29,520 nucleotides of DNA, from assembly GCA_002320775.1 (NCBI GenBank), contig DCKY01000208.1:1-29520 (forward strand), given 5' to 3'. The notes under the pieces are model-generated. The model ran no database searches. It worked only from the letters and a program-made list of their open reading frames with translations, and was not told the DNA's origin. Positions 15,464-24,021 of the stretch are shown here, one piece after another. Positions within the stretch are counted from its first letter, which is position 1; each line of letters begins with the position of its first letter. The stretch comes from Planctomycetes bacterium UBA1662. Lineage in GTDB: Bacteria; Planctomycetota; UBA8108. A program made the translations under genes and the position numbers.

Positions 15464-15901
15464 CGGTTACTGCCCTTTATTCACAAGAGGGGACTCGCGG
15501 GTTTCCCTCTCGGAAATGTTCACAACTACTTCAGCGGGAAAAACAGGGGATTATTGGCAAAGTCATATGGAGAAAACCCGCCAACCCGCAGAGAGTCCCG
15601 GTCCAGGCTATTCGGCCCCGCCGGAACGTGGAATTCGTTGTCAGCCGATCTTTCAAGGTCGAAGAGACGTGTCCAGAGAGACCACTTGGAGGGTCATTCA
15701 ACCGCCGTTTCGACAATCAAACCCGGAGATTTGAACTTCAAGTACTCAATTATAGGCTTCTGTATGGTACTGACCAACCGGAAATCTGTTTCGGCCATTT
15801 ACAGACAGGTGATATTCTCCCTTTCTACCTTTGGCGTTTAGGGTTAGACTCCTCGCCGATGGAATTCAGGAGCCCTCAATGCCTCTATGGAGACAGGCAA
15901 A
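15464..15901. other. non-coding divergent region between the secreted-protein operon and asnS
   Basis: This 438-base stretch separates genes that diverge. It is more AT-rich than its neighbours, especially 15725-15850, as expected for promoters in both directions. A TATAGG around 15752 could be a -10 box for asnS but lacks a good -35 box at the right distance. Open frames here (for example on plus from 15628) lack coding character and run into asnS in another frame. I see no tRNA, T-box or terminator. Confidence 0.5.
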
Positions 15902-17215
15902 ATGAGCGAAAAAAACCCGAACACAGTGGCCATTCAAGCTTTACCGGAACATGTCGGTCAAGAGGTCAGCATCGCAGGATGGCTGTTCAACAGGCGTTCG
16001 AAGGGGAAAATTCACTTTCTGCAGTTTCGTGACGGCAGCGGCAGGGTCCAGGCGATCATGGGCAAGGGCGACGTCAGCGAGGAGCTTTTTGAGCGCTGCG
16101 CCCATCTTCCCTACGAGTCATCAGTCATTGTGACCGGAACGGTCGCGGCTGACGAGAGAGCCCCCAGCGGGGTTGAGCTGAAGGCCTCGGGTCTCGAGGT
16201 CCTGCAGGAGCCGACGAGCGAGTATCCCATCTCGAAGACCTCTGATATCGGCCCCGATTTTCTCCTTCGCCATCGGCATCTCTGGCTGCGCCAGAGCAAG
16301 CAGCATGCGATCCTGCGGGTGCGAGATGCGGTGATCACCGCCATCCGGAACTTCTTTGGCGAGCGGGATTTCGTCTGCGTTGACGCCCCGATCTTCACTC
16401 CGAATGCCTGTGAGGGTACGACCAATCTTTTCGAGGTCGAGTATTTCGATGAGAAGGCCTACCTCACCCAGAGCGGTCAGCTCTATATGGAGGCCGCGGC
16501 GATGGCCTTTGGCAAGGCCTATTGCTTTGGACCGACCTTTCGAGCCGAGAAGTCAAAGACGCGCCGGCATCTCACCGAGTTCTGGATGGTAGAGCCGGAG
16601 GTGGCCTTCGCCGACCTCGATGACATCATGGACCTGGCGGAAGAATTCGTTTCCTCGATCATCCAGTATGTCCTTGAACACCGCCGCGCCGAGCTTGACG
16701 TACTCGAGCGTGACACGTCCCTGCTGGAGAAGGTCGCGGCCCCTTTTCCGCGGATTTCGTATTCCGAGGCGGTCTCGATTCTGAACGAGAAGGGGATCGA
16801 TTTCGAGGAGGGGGGAGATTTTGGAGCCCCTGATGAGACGGCACTCTCCGAGCACTTCGAGAGCCCGGTGCTTGTACATCGCTATCCCTCGGCGGTGAAG
16901 GCCTTCTACATGAAGAGAGATCCGGAAGACGACAACTACGCTCTCTGCGTCGACATGCTGGCGCCCGAGGGAGTCGGCGAGATCATTGGCGGCGGGCAGC
17001 GTGAGGACAACCTGGAGGTTCTCGAGGCGGGTATCGACAAGCATGGCTTGCCGCGCGAAGCTTTCGAGTGGTATATGGATCTGCGGCGTTACGGTACGGT
17101 TCCGCACGCTGGCTTCGGGCTCGGTATCGAGCGGACGGTGGCCTGGATCTGCGGCACCGAGCATGTTCGCGAGTGCATTCCTTTCCCAAGGATGCTTCAC
17201 AGGATCTACCCCTGA
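15902..17215 (+). CDS. asnS: asparaginyl-tRNA synthetase
   Basis: Charges tRNA-Asn with asparagine. It is a class IIb synthetase of 437 residues. It has an N-terminal OB-fold anticodon-binding domain (about 15-100, GWLFNRRSKGKIHFLQFRDGSG) and then the catalytic core. Motif 2 is FRAEKSKTRRHLTEFWMVEPE; the EFWMVEPE ending is typical of the asparaginyl rather than the aspartyl branch. Motif 3 is GFGLGIERTVAWICG. GEIIGGGQRED in the active site also fits AsnRS. An ATG at 15887 would add five residues, but GGAG at 15889-15892 lies 9 bases before the ATG at 15902, so I use the latter. Presence of AsnRS suggests that Asn-tRNA can be made directly. nadD follows 47 bases later. Confidence 0.95.
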   Translation: MSEKNPNTVAIQALPEHVGQEVSIAGWLFNRRSKGKIHFLQFRDGSGRVQAIMGKGDVSEELFERCAHLPYESSVIVTGTVAADERAPSGVELKASGLEVLQEPTSEYPISKTSDIGPDFLLRHRHLWLRQSKQHAILRVRDAVITAIRNFFGERDFVCVDAPIFTPNACEGTTNLFEVEYFDEKAYLTQSGQLYMEAAAMAFGKAYCFGPTFRAEKSKTRRHLTEFWMVEPEVAFADLDDIMDLAEEFVSSIIQYVLEHRRAELDVLERDTSLLEKVAAPFPRISYSEAVSILNEKGIDFEEGGDFGAPDETALSEHFESPVLVHRYPSAVKAFYMKRDPEDDNYALCVDMLAPEGVGEIIGGGQREDNLEVLEAGIDKHGLPREAFEWYMDLRRYGTVPHAGFGLGIERTVAWICGTEHVRECIPFPRMLHRIYP

Positions 17216-17262
17216 TATCCGGCGGTCGGTTTTTTTCCTGAACTTCGCGGAGTGGGTTACCT

Positions 17263-17874
17263 ATGAAGACCGGTATTTTCGGAGGCACCTTCAACCCGGT
17301 TCATCTCGGGCACCTTGCCGTTTGCGAGGCGGCGCGCACCGCGCATGGTCTCGGCCGTGTTCTCCTGGTTCCATCGGGAGCGCCTCCGCACAAGCAGAAT
17401 GAGCAGGAGCTGGTTCCGGGCGCCCAGCGGTTGGAGATGGTACGCATCGCGGTTGAGGGTAGAGACTTCCTGGAGCCGAGCCCGGTCGAGCTCGATCGCC
17501 CCGGGCCGAGCTACATGGTCGACACATTGGAGATTCTCCAGCGGCAGTATCCCGAAGATGAACTCTTCCTGGTGGTGGGCGGAGATACGGTGGGGGAGCT
17601 GAGCACCTGGTACAGCTGGCAACGGCTCTTTGAGCTCTCCCGGATTGTTGCGGTCAACAGGCCGGGCTTCAGCCCCGACTTTGGCGATCCCGTCTTCGCG
17701 CAGCTCAGCGCAGAAATCCTCCGGCAGTGTACCGCCGACATGGTGGAGATGGATGAGGTCGATATCTCCAGTACCCGGATTCGCCGGGCGGCGGCGAGGG
17801 GAGAGGAATTCGCGAGCCGGGTACCGCCGGGGGTCAGCGACTATATCCGTGATCACGGCCTCTACTCCTCCTGA
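17263..17874 (+). CDS. nadD: nicotinate-nucleotide adenylyltransferase
   Basis: Adenylates nicotinate mononucleotide to deamido-NAD in NAD synthesis. The 203-residue length is normal. The nucleotidyltransferase signature GGTFNPVHLGH occupies residues 7-17, with the PSGAPPHK loop after it. The C-terminal ISSTRIR motif (168-174) completes the ATP site. GGAG at 17249-17252 lies 10 bases before the ATG. A short T-run at 17230-17236 after asnS follows only a 3-bp stem, so I do not call a terminator between the two genes, and they may be co-transcribed. No rsfS-like gene follows, although that is a common neighbour. Confidence 0.94.
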   Translation: MKTGIFGGTFNPVHLGHLAVCEAARTAHGLGRVLLVPSGAPPHKQNEQELVPGAQRLEMVRIAVEGRDFLEPSPVELDRPGPSYMVDTLEILQRQYPEDELFLVVGGDTVGELSTWYSWQRLFELSRIVAVNRPGFSPDFGDPVFAQLSAEILRQCTADMVEMDEVDISSTRIRRAAARGEEFASRVPPGVSDYIRDHGLYSS

Positions 17875-17927
17875 TAGGTACTACCCTTTTCATTAAAAGA
17901 TGTGGTGAGGAGCCTCGGTGGGGTAAT

Positions 17928-17988
17928 AAGCTTGCACCAGAGAGGGGGCTGGTTAAGCTTCCCGTTCTGGGGTTCTCCGCTGTATAGA
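17928..17988 (+). promoter_or_regulatory. inverted repeat and possible -10 box upstream of ald
   Basis: AAGCTT (17928-17933) and ACCAG (17936-17940) are mirrored by CTGGT (17949-17953) and AAGCTT (17955-17960) around a G-rich 8-base centre, with two unpaired bases on one arm and one on the other. TATAGA at 17983-17988 is a plausible -10 box, with no good -35 box. If that -10 is real, the repeat lies upstream of the transcription start and would be an operator rather than an RNA hairpin. Confidence 0.35.
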
Positions 17989-18011
17989 TCCTTTTTACAA
18001 GGGCAGTTGTC

Positions 18012-19139
18012 ATGGCGACCATTGTCGGAATACCGCGCGAAATCAAGGAAGACGAAGGCCGGGTAGCGATCGCTCCGGCTGGCGTGCATGTGCTTGCCCA
18101 GGCCGGTCAGCAGGTTCTGATCGAGTCCGGAGCGGGACTCGGAAGCGGTATCACAGATGAGGAGTTCAGCGAGGCCGGGGCCGAGATGGTCGCCCGCGAA
18201 GAGGTCTTTTCCCGCGGTGAGATTATCGTCAAGGTCAAGGAGCCCCTGCTGGAGGAGTATGACCTTCTGCGCCCCGGGCAGATCGTCTTTACCTTCTTCC
18301 ATTTTGCCGCCTCGCGGGAACTGCTCGATGCCATGCTTGAGCGGGAGGTGACCTGTGTCGCTTACGAGACCATTTGCGACCGGGCGGGACACCTGCCGAT
18401 TCTCACTCCGATGAGCGAGGTTGCCGGTCGAATGGCCGTATTCGAAGGCTCCAGGCATCTCGAGAGTCATTCCGGCGGACGAGGAGTTCTCGTTTCAGGA
18501 GTTCCAGGAGTCGAGCCGGCCAAGATCGTCATTCTCGGCGGCGGTGTTGTCGGCCTCAACGCGGCCAAGATCGCCGCCGGTACCGGAGCCCAGGTGACGA
18601 TTTTCGATGTTTCGCACGACCGGCTGCGCTACCTCGACGATATTCTTCCAGCCAATGTAACGACCCTCTATTCGAACCCCCTGCTGGTGCGCAAGAAGGT
18701 GCGCCAGGCGGACCTGGTGATCGGGGCTGTGCTGGTCGCCGGAGCGAAGGCGCCGGTTCTTGTCAGGCGCGAAGACGTGCGGGAGATGAAGGACGCCTCT
18801 GTTCTTATCGATGTCGCTGTCGACCAGGGAGGCTGTATCGAGACCTGCCGGCCGACAACGCACAGCGAGCCGACCTATGTCGAGGAGGGAGTCCTCCATT
18901 ATTGCGTTGCCAATATGCCCGGCGCGGTTGCTCGGACCTCGACCTTTGCACTGACCAATGTTACCCTGCCGTACCTTGAGGTACTCGCCAGGGAAGGGGT
19001 CGAGGGATTTCTCGGTTTTGGTGAACACGTGGCCGCCGGGCTGAATGCCCACGGCGGCCGGGTATACCACGAGGGCGTCGCGGAAAGTTTCGACCTGCCG
19101 TTGGAGCCCATCGCTTCACTACTGAGCAATAACGGTTAA
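18012..19139 (+). CDS. ald: alanine dehydrogenase
   Basis: Interconverts L-alanine and pyruvate plus ammonia with NAD. The 375-residue length is typical of this family. Substrate-binding Arg17 (EGRVAIAP), Lys76 (VKVKEP) and His97 (FTFFHFA) are at the expected places, and the Rossmann motif ILGGGVVGLNAAKIAAGTGA is intact. LIDVAVDQGGCIET supplies the catalytic Asp. AAGGG at 17999-18003 is 8 bases from the ATG. A 137-base leader with a symmetric element separates it from nadD, so it is probably transcribed on its own. Lrp-type control is common for ald genes, but no regulator is encoded nearby. Confidence 0.96.
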   Translation: MATIVGIPREIKEDEGRVAIAPAGVHVLAQAGQQVLIESGAGLGSGITDEEFSEAGAEMVAREEVFSRGEIIVKVKEPLLEEYDLLRPGQIVFTFFHFAASRELLDAMLEREVTCVAYETICDRAGHLPILTPMSEVAGRMAVFEGSRHLESHSGGRGVLVSGVPGVEPAKIVILGGGVVGLNAAKIAAGTGAQVTIFDVSHDRLRYLDDILPANVTTLYSNPLLVRKKVRQADLVIGAVLVAGAKAPVLVRREDVREMKDASVLIDVAVDQGGCIETCRPTTHSEPTYVEEGVLHYCVANMPGAVARTSTFALTNVTLPYLEVLAREGVEGFLGFGEHVAAGLNAHGGRVYHEGVAESFDLPLEPIASLLSNNG

Positions 19140-19185
19140 GATAAGAGCCGGTTTTCCCGGAGATATTGAGAATAGAGTCTGAGAG

Positions 19186-20190
19186 ATGGGAATCAAGGCA
19201 CCCGTAGATCTGGATGTCATCTATCGGCCGATCGAGGCCGAGATGGCTCGGCTGGACGCGTTTCTGCGCGATGAGTTTCAGGCCGAGGAGCCCTTCATTC
19301 ATGAGCTCCTCGAGCATGTCGCCGGTTTTGGCGGCAAGCGGCTGCGTCCGGCCCTCCTGTTTCTCTGTACACGCCTGGTCGGTGCAGAGGTCAGCGATGA
19401 GGCCATTCGTATTGGCGGAGTCATCGAGATGGTGCATACCGCCACGCTGGTACATGATGACCTTCTCGATGGCGCGCAGATGCGCCGCCGGGTTGATACG
19501 GTCCACGAGCGCTGGGGAGAGCGCCCCTCGATTCTCATCGGAGATTTCATCTATTCAAAGGCGTTTCACTTGTCGACCTCGGTCGATGGCATGGCCGCGG
19601 CTCTGTCGGAGGCCACCAACAGGATCTGCGCCGGAGAACTGCTCCAGATCGGGAGCCGCTTTAACAGCGGCCTTTGCGAGGAGACCTATTTCGAGATCAT
19701 CAGAAAGAAGACGGCTGTCCTCCATGCCCTGGCCTGTGAGCTCGGAGGCGTGTTCGCCGGGCTGGATGCCGCCAGCTCGAAGGCGCTCGGCGGTGTCGGG
19801 ATGGACCTTGGCATGGCCTTCCAGGTGGTTGACGACTGCCTGGATTACGCCGGGGAGGAGACCGTTGTCGGCAAGAGTCTTGGAACGGACCTTCGCCAGG
19901 GCAAGCTCACCTTGCCGTTGATCTATCTCAGGGACAGCCTGGATGAGGCTGATTCACGATGGCTCCAGGAGGCTCTCTCGGGTCCGATGGAGGAGGCTGT
20001 CGAGGCCCGGATTCATGAGATGGTTCGAAATGGAGGAGTTCTCGTCCGCTCCTTCGAGTGCGCGCAGGCGTTCGTGCAGAGCGCCCGGGATGCGCTGGAT
20101 GGGGTCTGCTCGCTCGACGTGGAGGTGTCCGACACCGTGCGCCAGAGCCTGGAGATGGCCGCCGATTTTGTGACCAGCAGGGAGCTCTGA
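19186..20190 (+). CDS. polyprenyl diphosphate synthase (trans, long-chain)
   Basis: Adds isopentenyl diphosphate units to an allylic starter to make a polyprenyl chain, most likely the side chain of a respiratory quinone. It has 334 residues and is all-helical. The first Asp-rich motif DDLLD lies at 91-95 (LVHDDLLDGAQMRRR) and the second, DDCLD, at 216-220 (FQVVDDCLDYAG). GGKRLRPAL near residue 46 is the isopentenyl diphosphate site. The small residues just before the first Asp motif (TATLVH) fit a long-chain rather than a C15/C20 product, but I cannot set the chain length. Related names are IspB, HepT and SdsA. It follows ald by 46 bases and is convergent with moaC, 30 bases apart. Confidence 0.92.
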   Translation: MGIKAPVDLDVIYRPIEAEMARLDAFLRDEFQAEEPFIHELLEHVAGFGGKRLRPALLFLCTRLVGAEVSDEAIRIGGVIEMVHTATLVHDDLLDGAQMRRRVDTVHERWGERPSILIGDFIYSKAFHLSTSVDGMAAALSEATNRICAGELLQIGSRFNSGLCEETYFEIIRKKTAVLHALACELGGVFAGLDAASSKALGGVGMDLGMAFQVVDDCLDYAGEETVVGKSLGTDLRQGKLTLPLIYLRDSLDEADSRWLQEALSGPMEEAVEARIHEMVRNGGVLVRSFECAQAFVQSARDALDGVCSLDVEVSDTVRQSLEMAADFVTSREL

Positions 20191-20220
20191 GTCGCCGTCT
20201 CCGCCAGGGCAGCCCGGCGT

Positions 20221-20724
20221 TCAGCTCTCGAGTTTCCAGTGTCCGCTTCGTCCCCCGCTTTTTTCCAGCAGGCGAATTTCTTCGATCGCCATGCCCCGGT
20301 CGATGGCCTTGCACATGTCGTAGATGGTCAATGCCGCGACGGAGACGGCCGTCAGGGCCTCCATCTCGACTCCCGTTCTCGCTGTCACCGTGACGCCGGC
20401 CTCGACGAGGAGCAGGGCGTTGCCGCCCTCAGCGTCTCCTTCGGATTCCCAGCTGAAGGTGATCTCCGCATGTTCGAGCGGCAGTGGATGGCACAGCGGG
20501 ATCAGGTCACTGGTGCGCTTGGCTGCCTGGATGCCCGCCAGTCGGGCGGTTGCCAGGACAGCTCCCTTGGGGTTGGTCTCGCCGGTAATCTGTTCCCGGG
20601 TTTCCGGGCCCATGCGGATGCGGGCCCCGGCCCTGGCGACCCGCCGGGTGGAGTCCTTCTCTCCTACATCGACCATCCGGGCCTCTCCGGAGGAGTCCAG
20701 GTGCGTGAGCTTCTCGCGTTTCAT
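20221..20724 (-). CDS. moaC: cyclic pyranopterin monophosphate synthase
   Basis: Converts the cyclic GTP derivative made by MoaA to cyclic pyranopterin monophosphate in molybdenum cofactor synthesis. The 167-residue length is typical. Family signatures are LTHLD..G.ARMVDVGEKD at the start, LIPLCHPLPL (Cys78, His79), and GVEMEALTAVSVAALTIYDMCKA. The catalytic set Lys53, His79, Glu120, Glu122, Asp136 and Lys139 lines up with the E. coli enzyme at a constant offset of 8 from Glu120 on. No other mo gene is in the window, so moaC stands alone here. It diverges from mutL. Confidence 0.95.
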   Translation of the reverse strand: MKREKLTHLDSSGEARMVDVGEKDSTRRVARAGARIRMGPETREQITGETNPKGAVLATARLAGIQAAKRTSDLIPLCHPLPLEHAEITFSWESEGDAEGGNALLLVEAGVTVTARTGVEMEALTAVSVAALTIYDMCKAIDRGMAIEEIRLLEKSGGRSGHWKLES

Positions 20725-20800
20725 GGCGTCATCCTTGCCTCGCGGGGGCCAGTAGTCAAGTGGCAGGCTGCCGCGGCGGCCGGAAGGCTGTCTCGCGTAC

Positions 20801-20828
20801 TTGACCCGCTGCGCAGAGAAACTACAAT
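20801..20828 (+). promoter_or_regulatory. sigma-70-like promoter for mutL
   Basis: TTGACC (20801-20806) and TACAAT (20823-20828) are separated by 16 bases. Each box matches 5 of 6 consensus positions. The predicted start near 20835 leaves a leader of about 45 bases before mutL. Confidence 0.55.
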
Positions 20829-20880
20829 CTTCTCGCGGGAGATGGGTTTATCCATGCTGTTACGAAGGTTCTAAAGGCCT

Positions 20881-22692
20881 ATGCCAATTATCCAGAAGCT
20901 GCCGAGCGATATTGTGAACCGGATCGCCGCGGGTGAGGTGATCGAGAGACCGGCAAGCGTTATCAAGGAGCTCGTGGAGAACTCCATCGACGCCGGGGCG
21001 ACCGAGATCCTCATCGATCTTGAGGATGGCGGCTGCAAGCGCTTGACGGTCCGTGACAACGGGTGCGGGATGGAACCTTCCGACCTGCAGATGGCCTTCG
21101 AGAGCCATTCGACCAGCAAGCTCGACACGGCTGGTTTCCGGGAGGGAATGTTTGGCGTCGGCACCCTCGGTTTTCGCGGCGAGGCTCTGCCAAGTATTGG
21201 CTCTGTCGCCGAGGTCGAGGCCGTTTCCCGCACGCCGAAGGGGGAGCACGCCTATCGCTACCGGCTCGATGGGCAGCCGCCGGAGCCTGCGGCCGGGGAG
21301 CCGGGAACGGTGCTGGAGGTCAGGAACCTCTTCTCCAGGCTTCCGGCCAGGCGGAAGTTTCTGCGCCGTCCGGCTACCGAGCTCTCCCACATTATCCAGC
21401 AGGTCACGAGAATCGCCCTGGCCTACCCGGGGGTCTCCTTCCTGGTCACCAATATGGGTAAACGCTCCCTCGACCTGGCCGCCTGCGATACGCTCCGCGA
21501 GCGGCTCGGGCAGATTCTCGGATCTGACAAGCTCGAAAATCTCATCGAGGTGGCGCAGCGCGGCGATGAGAATTCGCCTCACCTCCATGGCTTCATCAGC
21601 GCGCCGGCGCTTCGCCGGGGAGATACGCGGATGCAGAACTTTTTCGTCAACGGCAGGTGGGTTCGAGACCGGCTCTTTACCGCGGCGCTTCGCGCTGCCT
21701 ACAAGGGCTACCTGATTCCCGGAAAGCATCCCCTGGCCTATCTGTTCTTTGAATTTCCGGCTGAGGCGGTCGATGTCAACGTGCATCCGACCAAGTCCGA
21801 GGTCCGCTTCAGGAATCCCGGGCTGATGTATCCACTGATCTACAACGTGGTCAGCCGTGCTCTCGAGCCCGAAGACCGTTCGCAGGAGACGGCGGATGAC
21901 TCGGGCCCGGCCGAGAAGGCCGGGATTGAACAGGCGGCGCTGGATTTTTTCGCCAACCCGCCGCCCGCAGCCAGGGGAGTCCCCGCTAGCGGCTCCGGAG
22001 GCTCGAGCGCCGGAGCCGGCTGGAGCGCCGCGGGAGGTACGCGCGAGGCCATCGAGGAGAGACGGGGGCTTCCTGCGGTTGAGTCGCCGGCCCGGGCCTT
22101 CCAGCTGCTCAATTCCTTCATCCTGGTGGAGGAAGAGGAAGGCATCCTGCTGATTGATCAGCACGCCTTGCACGAAAAAATTCTCTTCGAGGGAATCTAT
22201 CGCCAGCTGCTCGAGGGTGACGTCGTTCAGCAGAAGCTGATGGTTCCCGAGGTCCTGGCGCTCTCTGTTGAGCAGGCGCCCCTGCTGGAAGATGGCTGCC
22301 GTCTGCTGGGATCCTGCGGGTACGAGGCCGAGCCCTTTGGAGAAGCCGAGGTTGCGATCAGGGCAGTGCCGGAGCTCTTCGAGGGCAAGAGGCGCAAGAG
22401 CCGGGTGGCGGAGATCTGCCAGGAGGTCTTCAGCTGGCTTGAGCGTGAAGGAGACCGGTATCTCAGCGATGATGAGACTCCTGAACTCCTCGAACAGAGA
22501 TTGCGGGCTCTCGCCAGCCTGATGGCCTGTAAGCGGGCGGTCAAGGCAGGAGATCGGTTGAGCCCGGAGGAGATCGACAGCCTTCTCGAGCATCGAGACC
22601 TCGCCATGGATCCAAGGAATTGTCCTCATGGCCGGCCGACGATGGTTCGTCTCAGCCGGCGCGAGCTTGACAGCAGCTTTGACAGGAAATAA
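20881..22692 (+). CDS. mutL: DNA mismatch repair protein MutL (endonuclease type)
   Basis: Couples mismatch recognition by MutS to strand incision. It has 603 residues. The N-terminal GHKL ATPase has ELVENSIDAGA, DNGCGM and GFRGEALPSIGSV. A Pro/Gly/Ala-rich linker spans about 345-395. The C-terminal dimerisation domain has DQHALHEKILFE, an exact DQHA(x)2E(x)4E metal-binding motif (Asp426, Glu432, Glu437), plus MACKRAVKAG and CPHGRPTM. This is the nicking form found in bacteria that lack MutH. The ATG at 20881 has only AAGG close upstream. A well-formed promoter lies at 20801-20828. No mutS is in the window. Confidence 0.97.
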   Translation: MPIIQKLPSDIVNRIAAGEVIERPASVIKELVENSIDAGATEILIDLEDGGCKRLTVRDNGCGMEPSDLQMAFESHSTSKLDTAGFREGMFGVGTLGFRGEALPSIGSVAEVEAVSRTPKGEHAYRYRLDGQPPEPAAGEPGTVLEVRNLFSRLPARRKFLRRPATELSHIIQQVTRIALAYPGVSFLVTNMGKRSLDLAACDTLRERLGQILGSDKLENLIEVAQRGDENSPHLHGFISAPALRRGDTRMQNFFVNGRWVRDRLFTAALRAAYKGYLIPGKHPLAYLFFEFPAEAVDVNVHPTKSEVRFRNPGLMYPLIYNVVSRALEPEDRSQETADDSGPAEKAGIEQAALDFFANPPPAARGVPASGSGGSSAGAGWSAAGGTREAIEERRGLPAVESPARAFQLLNSFILVEEEEGILLIDQHALHEKILFEGIYRQLLEGDVVQQKLMVPEVLALSVEQAPLLEDGCRLLGSCGYEAEPFGEAEVAIRAVPELFEGKRRKSRVAEICQEVFSWLEREGDRYLSDDETPELLEQRLRALASLMACKRAVKAGDRLSPEEIDSLLEHRDLAMDPRNCPHGRPTMVRLSRRELDSSFDRK

Positions 22693-22705
22693 GGCGCGGG
22701 TGGTC

Positions 22706-23986
22706 ATGACCGAGAACAATCAGTCTGCTCTTTTTGAGCGTTTCGAGCTGGATGGATCGATGTCCCTGTCGGTCAATTCCAACAGGAAGCTGAAGAACAT
22801 CATCGTCAAGATGTTCGTCCTGGCCGATCTCGATGAGAGCTATACCAGCCGTTCGCTGGTGCCGATGGTTCTGCGCCGCGGCACGACCCGGCTGCCGGAT
22901 ATGCAGGCGCTCCGGCGTTATCGCGAGAGCCTCTACGGTTGTACCCTGGGTTCCTCAACCATCAAGGTCGGGGAGTGGCAGGCGGCGGTGTTTTCGCTCG
23001 ATATCGTCAACGAGGCCTTCCTGCCCGGAGCAGAGAGTCTCTTCGAGAAAGGGCTCGAGCTGTTGCGGGAGCTTATCTTCGATCCCCTTGTGGAGGATGG
23101 AGCTTTCAGCGCGGATTACGTGGCTCGCGAGAAGGATCTTCTCGCCACCAATATTCGCTCACACATCGATAATAAGGACGAGTACGCGGTGCTGCGCTGC
23201 ACCGAGGAGATGTGTGCAGGAGAGCCCTATCGCCGCCATGAGATGGGGAGCCTGGATGAGATCGATGGGATCGAGCCCGGCGCTCTGATGGATTTCTACA
23301 GGGACTGGTCCTCGAGCTCTCCCCTCGCTCTCTATGTTTGCGGGGATGTCGATCCGGAGCAGGTCCGAGAGATGGCGGCCGCGGCCTTCTCTTTCGAGCG
23401 TTCAGAGCCGAAGTCCTTGTCGGCGCTTCCCGCTGCCGTGGAGGTCGGCCAGGTGAGGGAGGTTCGCGAGCAATTCGAGGTTAACCAGGCGAAGCTGGTT
23501 CTGGGTTTCCGTCACGGCATTTGTCCCGGAGATGATGCCTATGAGGCTCTGCTGCTGTTGAACACCATCCTGGGCGGCTTCTCGCATTCGAAGCTGTTTC
23601 AGAATGTTCGGGAGAAGGCGAGCCTTGCCTATTCGGCCCGTTCCTGGGTCGAGCGGACCAAGGGTCTTCTCTACATGTCCTGCGGCATCGCTACCGAGAA
23701 TTACGAACAGGCGCTGGAGATCTCCCTGGCCCAATTGGATGCCATCAGCGAGGGTGAGATCAGCGACGGGGAATTCGATGCTTCCCTGAAGACGATCCTC
23801 AACCAGAACCGTATGCTGGAGGATAATTTCCCGGCGCTGGTGGCCAGCGATTTCATCTGGCGGCTTCACGGCGGGGAGCTTGATCTTGCCGGGCTGCGCG
23901 AACGCCTGGAGAGGGTCAGCAGGGATGAAATCGCCGCCGCGGCCGCTACGATTCGCCACGACACGACCTATTTTCTGCACTCTTGA
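22706..23986 (+). CDS. M16 metalloprotease-family protein, catalytically inactive (YfmF-like)
   Basis: A 426-residue two-lobe M16 (pitrilysin/processing peptidase) homologue. The zinc-binding HxxEH motif is absent; the N-terminal lobe instead runs through LVPMVLRRGTTRLPDMQALRRYRESLYG. The C-terminal lobe keeps GGFSHSKLFQNVREKASLAYSARS, the conserved Arg/Tyr region that other M16 enzymes use to hold substrate. It directly precedes an active M16 gene, the arrangement seen for YfmF/YfmH of Bacillus and the alpha/beta pair of processing peptidases. I infer a heterodimer in which this is the non-catalytic half. The frame is open upstream into mutL, but the ATG at 22706 fits the family and follows AAGG. 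The substrate is unknown. Confidence 0.83.
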   Translation: MTENNQSALFERFELDGSMSLSVNSNRKLKNIIVKMFVLADLDESYTSRSLVPMVLRRGTTRLPDMQALRRYRESLYGCTLGSSTIKVGEWQAAVFSLDIVNEAFLPGAESLFEKGLELLRELIFDPLVEDGAFSADYVAREKDLLATNIRSHIDNKDEYAVLRCTEEMCAGEPYRRHEMGSLDEIDGIEPGALMDFYRDWSSSSPLALYVCGDVDPEQVREMAAAAFSFERSEPKSLSALPAAVEVGQVREVREQFEVNQAKLVLGFRHGICPGDDAYEALLLLNTILGGFSHSKLFQNVREKASLAYSARSWVERTKGLLYMSCGIATENYEQALEISLAQLDAISEGEISDGEFDASLKTILNQNRMLEDNFPALVASDFIWRLHGGELDLAGLRERLERVSRDEIAAAAATIRHDTTYFLHS

Positions 23987-24021
23987 GGATTGGGCTTTCC
24001 CCCTGGACTGGATTCGAAACG

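Noticed and set aside
17221..17237. T-run after asnS as a terminator
   Set aside because: The preceding stem is only about 3 bp (CCG/CGG), too weak to call.
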